Source: Chamaecrista fasciculata (lineage: Eukaryota; Streptophyta; Magnoliopsida; Fabales; Fabaceae). Taken from it: DNA of 64,000 bases. Where the stretch lies: the NCBI GenBank assembly GCA_003254925.1, contig QANZ01015968.1, positions 1 through 64,000 on the forward strand, in the 5' to 3' direction. Position 1 is the stretch's first letter. Every line of letters starts with the position of its first letter. The position numbers were made by a program, and so were the translations under genes. Shown piece by piece: positions 1 to 10,404 of the stretch. Under the pieces are notes generated by a model. It was not told where the DNA came from. It did no database searches and saw nothing but the letters and a program-made list of their open reading frames with translations.

Positions 1-650
1 GAATCTAGTTGCTCATGGAGAGAGATTCGGCTTCAACAAGCCTCATAGCCTCCAAAATAGCCATGGATGAAGGTGGGAGAAAAGATGGGATGAAAGAGAT
101 GGTGTCCAGTGTGTCTCTCGGGTTCCTCCTCCTTTAAATGACCTAAAAACCTCTCATATATGTAAATTTCGGCTCATTCCAAAGAAATCTAGGTCAGAAT
201 CATCAAAATCGGGCTTGGGCCTGCTTAATTACAAATTATCGTGAACCCGCCGCGGCTGTGCATGGCGGCGGTTCCGACGGCGGGTTTTCCAGAGAAACCA
301 GCCGCGGACCCGCCGAGGCTATGCATGGCGGCAGTTGCGGCGGCGGGTTTTTCAGCAACTTGAATTCGTTTTTAGTTTGGTCCCTGACTCGTCTCCAAAC
401 ATCTTTGAGCCTTCCTCGAAGTAATGCAGCACTTTGGACTTCATTAAAACCTATCAAGAACATCGAGAAACTAAGTGAATTCTCAGGATAAAGAGGATCA
501 ATCACATAATAAAGATTAAACCCGAGAAAACGACACAATTACTCACAAAATAGTCCAAATAATCATCAATCCTCAAGGCATCATATTTCATCATAAAAGG
601 ACATAAATGCATGCAAATGAATCTCAAATGAATATAAAATGCCCTAAAAT
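1..650 (-). repeat. LTR-like repeat, copy A (cut by window start)
   Basis: Read on the minus strand, this stretch matches the plus-strand stretch 55731-56340 over most of its length: a conserved block with an ATTTTATA..TTCATTT start, then a GATAGGTTT..AATGAAGTCC core, then a block ending in GGCTTGTTGAAGCCGAAT. The two copies differ completely between the outer blocks. Here 245-360 holds about two tandem GC-rich units of ~64 bp (each with TGCATGGCGGC), while the other copy has a different segment with repeated 'cgccact'/'ggcgagtaagtggc'. There is no credible gene; a 100-codon open frame here only reflects the GC-rich units. Likely an LTR or 5' region of a Ty3-type element. Confidence 0.5.
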
Positions 651-654
651 GTCC

Positions 655-2139
655 CTAAAATACATGATGAAATATGGCCAGATCAGGAGGTAACCTGGGA
701 TGATCGAATAAAGCATCACCAACTTGCCCATGCGTCGACTGTATTGCATCAAAAACGCTAGGGAGGCGAGAATGGAACAATGAAGCAACCAATTTAGGTG
801 AGAACTTGGGTAACCTTGCGTCAGTCTCACATGAAAGGGAAGTAAATGGACTTGGAACCAAGCAATGTGGGTCCAATAAATTTAGGCCCAAGGTTGTATA
901 AGGCTCATCAATTGGGATCCATTCCATGGCTAAGAAATGGACTCCAACATTCGAATAAGCAAGCCCCTTTTTGTTTATTGAATAAGAAGAAAGCCATTTG
1001 AGATGAGTAAAGATAGCTTGCTGGGCCTTAAGTTGTTGGGCCAAGTCTGATTCCATAATGGGTAATGCATGGGTGGACAACTTGATTCTCTTACCGTGGA
1101 AATCACAATTGATATTGCAAACCCTAAAAGCTTCGACCAATGAATATTCATGGCCGATTAAGAAACAGAATGGCGGAACTTGAGCTACTGAAAACATCAA
1201 AGATTTCACGATCCATGGTTGAATGAACTTGTCAAAACGGCCATTGTCAAGTAGAACCTGTACCTCCATCCCTTGGGTGGAACCTGTGAAGTGAATGGGA
1301 TCAATGGCCGAACTCAAAGTCGGCGGCACAATGGTTATTGGCGGAGGAAGACAAGATGGGGTGGAGCACACGCAAATAACAGAAACAGAGCAAGGATGAA
1401 CAATTACTTCTGAGAATGAACGGAATGACAGTAAGGGCACAGAGACTGGAGGAGGTTCGCCAACAGAAAACTTAACTATGGGATAAACAAAAATAAACGT
1501 GCCCGCTAGAAGCTCAACGGCCTGGTGATCGTGTAGCTTCGAAGGCCAACAAGGTAACGGTGAGTGGTCACCAATCAATGGGTTCAAACCAAGGTGAATG
1601 CCTACGTGAAGAAGTCGAGCAATGAAGCCATGGAGGTCAATTTGTAGGTGCAGCGGAAATACCCTATTGATGGAATAGAACGATGAATCAACCAATTTAG
1701 GTGAGTGCCTTGATTTGTGCTCTGAGATGAGTGCCGCTGAAATATTTTTGCTCTGTGATTTGGTATCTACTGGCAGCTTCTCGTCTTTCTCTTTTTCAAC
1801 AACGTCAAGAACTTCGACGGGTTCCTTGAGACGACGGAGAGCATTAACGATGTCCTTGAACGTAGATGCATCGACCATAGATTGGGAGGGACTAATGTGA
1901 GTTGTAGAAGATGGCTCTAGATTCATCGGCATCTTCATTTTCTCCTTATCTATTGATAGTGAACCCATAATCTTCGAAACAGTTTCCAAAGAATTTTCTA
2001 TGCGGTCCATTCTTTTCACATATTCTGCATCCTGTCGTTCCATCAAACCCACGAGTTTCTCCACCCTAGTTGCTAGCTCACGGATGCTGTCATCTGTCAC
2101 CATGCTTGAGTTATCTACGTCTCTCAATGAAAGCACCAA
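655..2139 (-). pseudogene. Degenerate Ty3/gypsy gag-protease region
   Basis: A minus-strand open frame of about 500 codons from the PBS side at ~2139 to 655. The N-terminal part (SMVTDDSIRELATRVEKL, then a heptad-like stretch) resembles the coiled-coil start of chromovirus Gag. The C-terminal half resembles a retropepsin: HFTGSTQGMEVQVLLDNG followed by FIQPWIVKSL, then a hydrophobic-rich core and FLAMEWI in place of the family's 'LGxxWL'. The catalytic D-S/T-G is D-N-G here, so protease activity is unlikely. The zinc-knuckle part of Gag and all of RT, RNase H and integrase are missing, so this is an internally rearranged relic. The frame as drawn runs into the LTR upstream; the true start would lie near 2102 (ATG of MVTDD). 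Confidence 0.55.
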
Positions 2140-2513
2140 TGTTATAAGAAAAATAACAAGCACACGAAACAGAGGAAATATGCAACAGTATTCGAATAGA
2201 GAATACCCAAGGATCAAAAGGTATGATGTCTCAATGGTCACAAGGACCTAAACACGAAAGATAGCAGAAAAGAAATACAAAATGAGAGGAGAACAAACAA
2301 GAGAGAAACAAAGAGGAAGAGAAAGAGAATTGGAGAGAGAGAGAGAGAATTCAGAGAGAGAAGTCATAACAATAATCTTCACACTTTTCTCACATCTCCA
2401 TCTCCTATTTAATTATTTTCGTTAGTCTTTCTTTCCATGTGCATCTTCCTCTTAAATGGTTGGGTGCCATCTGTCTTGGGACCACAGTTTCATTCTCATG
2501 GTGACACGTTACA
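2140..2513 (-). mobile_element. 5' LTR of Ty3/gypsy element with adjacent PBS
   Basis: On the minus strand the segment begins TGTAACGTGTC (2513) and ends TTATAACA (2140), the TG..CA form of an LTR. Directly after it comes TTGGTGCTTTCATTGAGAG (2139-2121), the primer-binding-site type common in plant chromoviruses. The candidate 5-bp target sequence on the outer side is ttcag (2514-2518); the second duplicated block in this window shows the uninterrupted context (gtttcagctgg near 9776), so the element inserted after that duplication. The matching 3' LTR is not in the window. Confidence 0.65.
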
Positions 2514-2516
2514 TTC

Positions 2517-2972
2517 AGCTGGTATGATGTACAGAGTAAAGATAATATCAGGTACATTTGAAAATTAATAAATATATGCTGAGATTTGCAATTTAAAATT
2601 AAAAAAAAATAAAAACAGGAAAGCTAAAAAATAGGAGAACTATTTTGAAAGGTGAAGAGAATTCCTAAAATTCTCGGAGGAAACGTGTTGAAATGAGTAT
2701 CAAATGTAGATTGTTGTCACAAAATACTGTTGGAATTCCCACAACTTTTAACTCGTGTATTTAGGAGATTTGTAGCCAATTGATCTCTAAAACTGTAGAT
2801 GCAATAGCTCGGTACTCTGTCTCTGTAGCTGACTTGGACACTGATTTTTGTTTCTTGGCAGACCAAGAAATTGGAGTTTCCCTCAAGTAGATGATATATA
2901 TAGTAGTGGAGGTTTTGTCCAATGGATCCCTTGGCCAATCAAAACAGAATTGTTGGGAAACATTAGGGAACA
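2517..2972 (-). mobile_element. Ty1/copia RNase H tail, block copy A
   Basis: Minus-strand translation from ~2970 reads DWPRDPLDKTSTT, then SWSAKKQKSVSKSATETEYR and AIASTVLEINWL. This is the standard C-terminal RNase H signature of Ty1/copia polyproteins (D-W-A-G-D, S-W-x-S-K-K-Q, S-S-T-E-A-E-Y-R). The 3' part down to 2517 is the element's end and is shared with 9781-10137 and, less deleted, with 33250-34086. The 33478-33640 interval is partly missing here (gtagattgttg joins tcacaaaatac), so this copy is internally deleted. Confidence 0.75.
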
Positions 2973-3907
2973 AAAGGGATAAAAAAAAAATTAAGGACCA
3001 AAATGAAATTCAGGGTAAATATTAGGGACTAAGATGAGAAAAATTTGTATGGATGGAGCTTCAATATCTTGGCAACCTCTATTTTCACTTGAGAAGGTAC
3101 AGAAATGATGTCCCTCTACTTGTATTTTGGATCAACATAAATATACTAATATCGAAAATTCAATTGTTCCTAGTTTCATAACGTACTAAGTACATTAGGA
3201 AATAAATTTTTTACAATCTTGGTCCTTCTGTTTTCACTAACTAATTCAAAACTTCAAATTTTGTATTGATATGTTCTAAAGTCTCTCACTGTTTAGTTAG
3301 TCTAATTATTAATTTATAGGTTTATACACAAAATCTCATTGAACTTTACTCTTGAACTTTTAATATTGAAGAAAGACCCCCACACTTTACATTCTACGCA
3401 AAAGATCATTTTTGTTTAAGTTTTTCATAAGAAAAAAAAAATGAAATTTCTTTTAGTTTTCTAATTATTGTTGCTCTTGGAATTGACCAAGACTTATAGT
3501 TAACTATTGTTGTATTTGATAGTTGCTGGAAAACCAAAATAAAAAAATACTGATTTAGGATTTTTTTAGCATAAATGAGGAAAAGTCCAAAGAGATCTTG
3601 TGGTTGGCCAAAAAAAAAAAAGAGATCTTGTGTATTTTGGCTTAATTTACATGATGATTTCTGGGTAACAAGCAAAAGTAAAAAATGTAACAACCAAACA
3701 GAGCCTTATATTCATTTGTACTTTTGGTTCAACTTTATAGATAATTCCCACCATAGAGTTTGTTGCTCATTCTTTAGAGAGTTTTTCTCAAGTGGAATCT
3801 TTGACACTGATTACACTCAGACAAATAAAAAGTCTACAAGTGGAAGCTTCGATTCATCAATGAGCCGCAAGTACAGAGAGAAAGGAAAATCTAAGATACA
3901 ATAGATT
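2973..3907. other. AT-rich spacer, no gene seen
   Basis: No coding region or RNA gene recognised. This ~1.05-kb stretch lies between the copia tail and the LRR fragment in block copy A. It is absent from copy B, where the copia tail at ~10137 runs almost directly into the LRR fragment at 10156. It is therefore either an insertion in copy A or a deletion in copy B. No clear terminal repeats were found. Confidence 0.5.
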
Positions 3908-4239
3908 CTTCAAAATATTACAGCTTTGGAAGTACATGATTGCCCATGATTGAAGAATGTTGTTCCATCCTCAATGTTATTCCAAAATCTAGGTGTCATG
4001 AATTGATAAACCTTGTGGCATCATCAGCAGCCAGAAGTTTCTTAAGTCTCAAGAAATTGATGATTCATGATTGCAAAATAATTGAGGAAGTTCTTAATAG
4101 TGAGAAGGGTGATGATGGTGAGATTGCCTTCATGAAACTAGAACGATTGGAATTGAGAACACTATACATGATAGAATTTCCCATTGTGGAGACTTTAGTT
4201 GACAATTCATTCTTTGAAAGTTTATTTTACACACTTTAA
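3908..4239 (+). pseudogene. LRR fragment of an NLR gene, copy A
   Basis: This stretch is homologous to exon 4 of the intact NLR gene in this window (about 31794-32060). Shared features are TTGAAGAATGTTGTTCC, the VASSAARSF / LSSSARSF segment and the acidic IIEEV..EEGD region. The reading frame is open from ~3940 but starts inside an LRR, lacks the NB-ARC domain and ends after about 99 codons. The following ~250 bp still resemble the 3' end of the NLR gene (ATCCAGAATG near 4470 matches the exon 5 acceptor region). It is a truncated duplicate, not a functional receptor. Near-identical copy B lies at 10156-10404. Confidence 0.75.
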
Positions 4240-4742
4240 TCTTTGAAAGTGTAGAATCAATACAACATAGTCCCTTAGGCCTATTGTTTAGAGATTAACT
4301 TGTAGCAGCAAAAGGACTAAAACATATCAGTTCCATGACTTTCAAGGTTTAAGAAGTATAAATTAAAATTTTATAGATTAAGTTGTTAACTCGTGTATCT
4401 TTTAGAAACCAATTATTATGTTTATTCTGTTTTTACATTCCTAACATTTAATTCTTGTTTCATAAAATCCAGAATGTTGAAGAATCTTGGTTTTCATTGG
4501 GCTACCCATTTCTTATCTTTATCAAATAAAACGTCACTCGAATTCATAGTGATGAATCTTGTTATCTCAAGCATTAAGAATTGACCTCATTGCAGCAAAA
4601 TATGCCACCTTCTGGGACATGTTTCTATTATATTTACAATTGGCTTCTCTTCTCTTCATGGTCTCTGTATGCTTTATCTTTTGGTTCATACAAATTTCTC
4701 ATTCCTGATGTATCATTCAAATTTCAAATATATATATATATA
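4240..4742. repeat. Duplicated 3' flank of LRR fragment, copy A
   Basis: Non-coding. It aligns almost base for base with 10405-10925. It contains a decayed counterpart of the NLR exon 5 acceptor (ATCCAGAATG) and ends in an AT microsatellite, where copy A is interrupted by the segment at 4743. Confidence 0.7.
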
Positions 4743-5272
4743 TGATGAACTAAGTTCTGGCCCGGGGGGCTTTTACCTGGTTCAGTGAGGAATCTGATGA
4801 CGATTTCCTGCAAAACAAAGAACAGCGAGGGTGCTGGCCCGCGATTCTCCTCCGATGCCTAAGTCAGTAAGAGTATTTGAGAGTAACCAGTCTAGACTGA
4901 GTTAAGTGTATTACCTTTAGTGAGTCTGCCTAAGCCTTTTTATAGGTCGGGCGGCCATAGCCAGGTCCGAGATTTAGGGGATTCCTTTTCCTATTGGTTC
5001 TAGGAGAATCCTTTTTGAGTTGATGCAGCCGTGAAGATATTTCTTGAAGATATCTTAGGCGGATCTTAATTGAATTCATATGCGCGATTGACTTATTCAC
5101 CCACGTAAGATTGGATAAACATGATGGTTATCGCGTATTTTACGATGTGGGACATGGCCTGGCGGCCATACCCTTAGATGTTGGCCATGCCCCTTAAATT
5201 GTGGGGCCATGCCCTTGGATATTGGGGCATGGCCGCCCCTTCAATTGTGGGGCATGGCCCATGCCCATAAAT
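4743..5272 (-). mobile_element. Probable Ty3-type LTR remnant inside an AT repeat
   Basis: A ~530-bp segment present in block copy A and missing in copy B: the AT repeat of copy B at 10900-10927 runs uninterrupted into TCTATTAATATTCAAG. Its left end, TGATGAACTA, and the layout resemble the LTRs at 16925 and 20661 (TGATAAACTA; 'CCGA.GC.TAAGTCAG'-like block, AGAGTATTTGAGAG, a TATAGGtCGGG-type segment). It also holds a local repeat of GGCCATGCCC / GGGGCATGGCC motifs at 5155-5265. No target duplication can be read because the flanks are AT repeats. Confidence 0.45.
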
Positions 5273-6366
5273 ATAAATATATATATATATATATATATAT
5301 CTATTAATATTCAAGTGCATTGGCAACTTATGTCTAATTACCATGGCTATCTTTGTTTCTCCTCATCACAAGAATATTTAAATTCTCAATTTTGACAAAG
5401 TTCACAGTAATAATATCTTATATTGTTAGGATTTAAGGTAATGAATACAATTATATGAATAGAAAGGTTACAACGACATCAATCCCACAACAGAGACAAA
5501 AGGTAATATGTACCTCATCCTAGATTTGTACTCTCCAAATTGTGTATGTCATCCATTTTTATTCTGTTTTACATTCTTAACATTGAATGCTTGTGCTTAA
5601 TGAATATCCAAAATTATGAGAAAAACAGTTTTAAAGGTTGAATAAGGCACCTGATTTTCATAAGGTTGCTCATTTCTTGTCTTTACAACAAAATGTTTAG
5701 AGAAGACCTACTATTTGGTTCTGAATTACATCAAGTAAACTAATCAGTCCTTAAATAGCCGAAATACACGATTTGGTCTCTAAAATATTTCAATTGTCAA
5801 CTATTTGGTCTTTAGTGACAATTTGGTCAACACCCGATTTTGACCGGGTCTTTTTGTAAATAAATAAAAGTTTTAGGCCACCATTTCATAAATAAACCTA
5901 TTGGGCATTCAAAATAAAATAAGAATTTTGACTTTTCAAAGTCTTAATTTTAATAAAAATTCCCAAAAGAGAAAAAAGGAGAGTCTCAAAATAAATAAAG
6001 ATAATAAAAAAAATAAAAAAACGAAATAAAAAAATGTTTACCAAAAAAAAATAATAATAAAAAAAGAAAAAGGTGAGAAAAATGGTGAAAATGGCAAAGT
6101 TGGGATTTGAACCCAATCCCTCTTATCTCTTAAACCTTAACAAATTTGGCCAAAGACCATTTCTTATCAATTTCATGCATCAAGTTTGATTTAAAGAAAA
6201 TTTAAAATGAGTTATTCATCGCATGAAATAAGAAAAATGAACTAATTGGCCAACACACACGAAAATGAAATTAAAATTGGCCATAAAGCATGTATAAAAG
6301 CAAAAAGGAAATTTTTGGAGATCAATTTTAATCATATTAAATCTCTGATTTTTGACCCAAATCAAT
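5273..6366. repeat. Duplicated non-coding spacer, copy A
   Basis: AT-rich, no gene. It matches 10928-11953 plus 14470-14566 with scattered substitutions and small indels. Around 6262-6276 it reads GAAATTAAAATTGG, the uninterrupted site into which the PIF/Harbinger-like element inserted in copy B. Confidence 0.75.
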
Positions 6367-6368
6367 AT

Positions 6369-6679
6369 TGATAAGGTATGGCCAAATCGATCCCCCTTCT
6401 CTATGGGTCGGTCTGACCCTTCACTTTTGGGATCACTCAAACCTAGCGAAATTACCTCAATACCCCTCAAGGGTCCTATATATATTCATCTATCAGGTAT
6501 GACTAGAACCCTAATCTTGGTTTACCTCTCCTATTCTCATATACTTCACTGACTTGGGCGTCGGAGTCTCCTCGTGGGGGGCCTCCCCCCACGACTAGGC
6601 TAACCCTTGCAGGTAACGAGGACTTGGGAGCGGGGCGAAGATCTCAGATGAATTATCATTTGGCGCCGTCTGTGGGGAA
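6369..6679 (+). mobile_element. Ty3/gypsy 5' LTR and primer-binding site
   Basis: The segment 6369-6658 starts TGATAAGGTATGG and ends GAATTATCA (LTR-type TGAT..ATCA ends, 290 bp). After a 2-nt spacer comes TGGCGCCGTCTGTGGGGAA at 6661-6679. That motif also flanks the 20661 LTR on the minus strand and resembles a tRNA-Asp-type PBS with mismatches. It interrupts block copy A just after the point where copies A and B stop aligning (6366 / 14566). No 3' LTR was found in the window. Confidence 0.65.
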
Positions 6680-7499
6680 CAAGCTAATAGCTTCGTTTCT
6701 CTAAAATTTTGAGCGGAGGGAAGATGAAAGGAAAATAACTAGATTTGAGAAACAAGTAAATCTCAAAGTCATGAGAAAGAAGAACATGGAGAAAGAGCAC
6801 GAAGAAATTACTAGATCTGAGTCCTGAAGAAGAAGATGATGGAGAAAGGACATGAAAAATTGCTAAATCTGAGAAACAAGTAAATCTCATCGCATCGCAG
6901 GAAGTTCCTCAAGGCTGACCACATCGCCGTTGCTTTCTCGCTGTCGTCAAGACTCAGACAGATCTGGCGAATCTCAGGCAAGAGAGCACCGAGGAGGAGC
7001 CACCGGTGACATCGTCGTTGGCGAAGGTTTGAGCCGGCGGAGCGGGGAATGAATGGTGGAGACACTTCGGAGGTCGGACTCTGTCACTCTTGGTTCGTCA
7101 AGGCAAAAGTGAAAGTATCACCGGAGCAAGCGTGAGACCAGATTCGGTGGACGGAGAGGTGCAGCCTCGTCGGATACGGAGCTCGAAGAAAGGAATAGCA
7201 TTCCCTTTCACCATTTCTCTGTTATTGGCAAACTGAATTGTACGACCGAGTGGGCAGTTCCGACCGATCGAGCGAGCATAGGAGAAAGTAGGGTCTCTGC
7301 AACTTGACCGAGCGGAGCTAACAGTCCGACCGAGCGTGAGTCTGGAATTTAACAATCCGACCGAGCGGAGCTAACATTCCGACCGAATGAACATCCAGCC
7401 GAGCAAACGTTCCGGACGAGCGAGCGTTGGATGGAGCGTGGACCTTGATAGGAAGTAGAGGTGAGAGTGAAGAGGGTAAGGACCAAGCACTCTCTCAAG
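6680..7499. repeat. GC-richer internal region, no gene recognised
   Basis: Between the PBS and the kinesin fragment I see no Gag or Pol motifs. Two features stand out: an imperfect direct repeat (around 6719-6768 and 6835-6889, sharing TTTGAGAAACAAGTAAATCT or close variants) and a run of degenerate CCGACCGAGCG units at ~7238-7425. Open frames on the minus strand here are by-products of these repeats. Confidence 0.4.
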
Positions 7500-7811
7500 G
7501 TTGAAGTCTGGAAAACTGATTCTTGTAGACTTGGCGGGATCTGAAAAAGCTGATAAAACAGGAGCTGAGGGAAGAGTTTTAGAAGAAGCTAAGACCATAA
7601 ATAAATCCCTTTCCGCTCTTGGGAATGTAATAAATGCCCTTACTTGTGGTTTACAAGGGAAAGCAAACCACATCCCTTATCGCGATTCCAAGCTCACTCG
7701 AATTCTTCAAGATGCACTTGGAGGGAATACCAAAACTGCATTACTCTGTTGTTGCTCCCCCAGTTCTCTGAATGCATCAGAGAGCCTGTCCACTCTGCGT
7801 TTTGGTGCAAG
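7500..7811 (+). pseudogene. Kinesin motor-domain fragment
   Basis: An open stretch of ~104 codons encodes the C-terminal half of a kinesin motor: [12 protein letters not shown] (switch II, DLAGSE), then [19 protein letters not shown] (helix alpha4 region), [20 protein letters not shown] and a final STLRFGAR. These match plant kinesin-1-like proteins best by eye. The ATP-binding P-loop (GQTGxGKT), switch I, neck and stalk are missing, so it cannot be a motor. It is bordered by AG (7498-7499) and GT (7812), as an intact exon would be, and has no stop or frameshift. No other kinesin exon appears nearby. It lies ~820 bp downstream of a Ty3 LTR and PBS on the same strand, so it may have been captured by that element; an exon of a gene otherwise lost is the alternative. 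Confidence 0.7.
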
Positions 7812-9107
7812 GTATGCTATATATGAATGGATCTGAAGCATGGTCTCCCTTTATCTTACTTGAGAACTGCAATATTCAAAAAGACAAATTATTTCTAGAT
7901 ATGGGACAAATAAGACATTACAAGCTATATATTTGGTTTCACATATCCAAAACCGTAATTTTCGTGATGGCAACAAAATCTATATATATAATATATATAT
8001 ATAGGAAGAGAGAAGAAAAGAGGTCTCTATGATTTCCAATTCTTGCAATGCAAAAGTGCTATTTGATTGTTCTGACAAGTATTCTACTTACATATAAATG
8101 TGCTTAGTGATGATTGTACTTGTTGGAGAGTAAATCCTAAATCCAATTCTCGTCTTGGGTGGGCTCGGATGAAGACTAAAAAAAAAAAAATTTGGTGTTG
8201 ATGAGGGGGTGGGACCCATGGTCATTGACCCCACCTATGGTATTTTGGTGCATGTGTATTAGTTGCCATGAACATCTATATATATGAAAAGAAAAATTTA
8301 ATTGATGCATCATTTTTAAGAAATCAGTTAAATCCCATTCAATTGGGTTATCAATCTTCTATAATTTGGGCCAAAGACACACACGACTTTTAGGCAAAAG
8401 TTTAAGGAAAATAAGCTCATAATTAAATCAATTATGATTAATTACATGAGTTGCAACAAGCTTATTATTGCCAAGTGTTATTGTCAAGATGAATAGTTTG
8501 GATATATATGTCATAGTGTTTAAATGATTTTATTAACACTATGAATTATTTGACTTCGGATTTGGCTTGATTGCTACTGCTTTCCTTATTTCTTTAATTT
8601 TGGTAAAAGCAAGAGAGGACATCTGCACATCTGCACTTTTGATATATTAACATTATTGTGGCTAGCCGTGAAGTTGTAAAGGCATGAATGTCTTTGTTAT
8701 GCTATGTACAAGCTGACTCATGATTTGATAAAAAGCTTGTTTATAAGGTCTAAATAGAGTAAATCAAGCAGTGGACTATTGCTATGGTAGCTAGGCTATC
8801 TAGTTTCTCTTATACAAAGTCCATAATTGCTTCTATTTTAAACTAAAGCATGAAGTCTCATTAATCATGGTATCCTGTCAATGTGATACTAAAGTGACCG
8901 GCTATTCTAGTCATTTGAAATCAGTCGGTGACTGTCTTTATACACATAATTAAATGTGTGGGATTTTTATAAGCAAGAATCTTGATTATGAAGGATCATT
9001 GGCTAATTTCTTTTTTCTGTGCCACATCTGTACATCCATCCATCTTTCCTTAATGTATATATACATATATGCATGTGCATACGTAACAAGATACCACAAT
9101 ATCACCN
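7812..9107. other. AT-rich region, no gene seen; ends at an N
   Basis: No coding exon, RNA or clear repeat boundary recognised; short AT microsatellites at ~7980 and ~9060. The single N at 9107 falls exactly where homology to the copia segment at 32572 begins, so it may be an assembly join. Confidence 0.4.
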
Positions 9108-9690
9108 CTGGTTACATTTTTCCCCTTGGGTTCAGGAGTCTTTTCGTGGTTGTCTATGAACCAAGAAATGGTAGCCCAATCCATTGCTGAAGCTGAAGAC
9201 GTTGCACCTGCTTCTGCTGCAAATATGATAGGCAGTAATCAACCAGAGAAACAAAGGAAAAAAAATTAAGGGAAGAAGATGGAGATATGAATAGATCGTA
9301 TGCACTTCTCAAACGATATAAGGGGAAAATATGGAATGAGTAAGACTCCACGATTGAAAGATCAGGTAACACAATACTAGCCACTCCTTTGTTACGATTA
9401 TCTTTGAAAATTTCCAGTTGATCTACATCAGATCTAGACCAACCTCACTTGTATCATTTGTTGACGATTAATCTGCAGTGTGTATGGCAAGGAATCCCAT
9501 GTTTCTCGATGGAATTAACCATACAAATATTATGATTTTTATGCTACAAGGAAACCGGAAAAGGAAGGCGAAATCGTATTGGTTCGTACTTCATCTGATG
9601 ATCAACTTGCTGATATAATGACTAACCACTTCCTACAGGAAAGGTTTCAAGTGTTAATGGTAGCTTTGGTGTTTTAAATGCATAATACCT
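9108..9690 (+). mobile_element. Ty1/copia RNase H tail, plus strand
   Basis: Translation gives GVFSWLSMNQEMVAQSIAEA (family consensus 'G..FSW.SKKQ..VAQSTAEAEY') and, after a decayed middle, EGEIVLVRTSSDDQLADIMT with the usual QLADI.TK..... ending. Frameshifts and stops lie between. It is the same family and orientation as 32549-33160 and loses its 5' part at the N at 9107, where the longer copy continues with DDLKSISGYIFHLG. Confidence 0.75.
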
Positions 9691-9780
9691 CTCTCTAAAT
9701 GCTCTTATTTTGGTCTTCTGTAAAGAAACTTGAATGAAGGAGGAATCAATGTGATTTTCTATTATTGACAAGTGTTTCAG

Positions 9781-10137
9781 CTGGTATGATGTACAGAGTA
9801 AAGATAATATCAGGTACATTTGAAAATTAAAAAAGATATGCTGAGATTTGCAATTTAAAATTAAAAAATAAAAATAAAAAGAGGAAAGCTAAAAAATAGG
9901 AGAACTATTTTGAAAGGTGAAGAGAATTCCTAAAATTCTCGGAGGAAACGTGTTGGAATTCCCACAACTTTTAACTCGTGTATTTAGGAGATTTGTAGCC
10001 AATTGATCTCTAAAACTGTAGATGCAATAGCTCGGTACTCTGTCTCTGTAGCTGACTTGGACACTGATTTTTGTTTCTTGGCAGACCAAGAAATTGGAGT
10101 TTCCCTCAAGTAGATGATATATAGTAGTGGAGGTTTT
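9781..10137 (-). mobile_element. Ty1/copia RNase H tail, block copy B
   Basis: Near-identical to 2517-2930: the minus strand again encodes ETPISW/VCQETKISVQV-type sequence with a frameshift, and the 3' end shares GTACAGAGTAAAGATAATAT. Relative to copy A it has lost the segment between GGAAACGTGTTG and GGAATTCCCAC. Its 3' end meets the plus-strand copia tail at 9108-9690 tail to tail. Confidence 0.75.
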
Positions 10138-10155
10138 GTTTCTTGACATGTGTAT

Positions 10156-10404
10156 AGGTGTCATGAATTGATAAACCTTGTAGCATCATCAGCAGCCAGA
10201 AGTTTCTTAAGTCTCAAGAAATTGATGATTTATGATTGCAAAATAATTGAGGAAGTTCTTAATAGTGAGGAGGGTGATGATGGTGAGATTGCCTTCATGA
10301 AACTAGAACGATTGGAATTGAGAATACTATACATGATAGAATTTCCCATTGTGGAGACTTTAGTTGACAATTCATTCTTTGAAAGTTTATTTTACACACT
10401 TTAA
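10156..10404 (+). pseudogene. LRR fragment of an NLR gene, copy B
   Basis: Near-identical to 3991-4239 (AGGTGTCATGAATTGATAAA start, VASSAARSFLSLKKL, IIEEVLNSEEGDDGEI). It begins abruptly 19 bp after the copia tail, so it has lost even more of the LRR exon than copy A. The frame is open for ~83 codons but lacks every domain needed for a receptor. Confidence 0.75.

Noticed and set aside
7098-7673. Minus-strand frames across the kinesin fragment and the CCGACCGAGCG repeats
   Set aside because: One is antisense to a clear kinesin domain; the others come from short GC-rich repeats.
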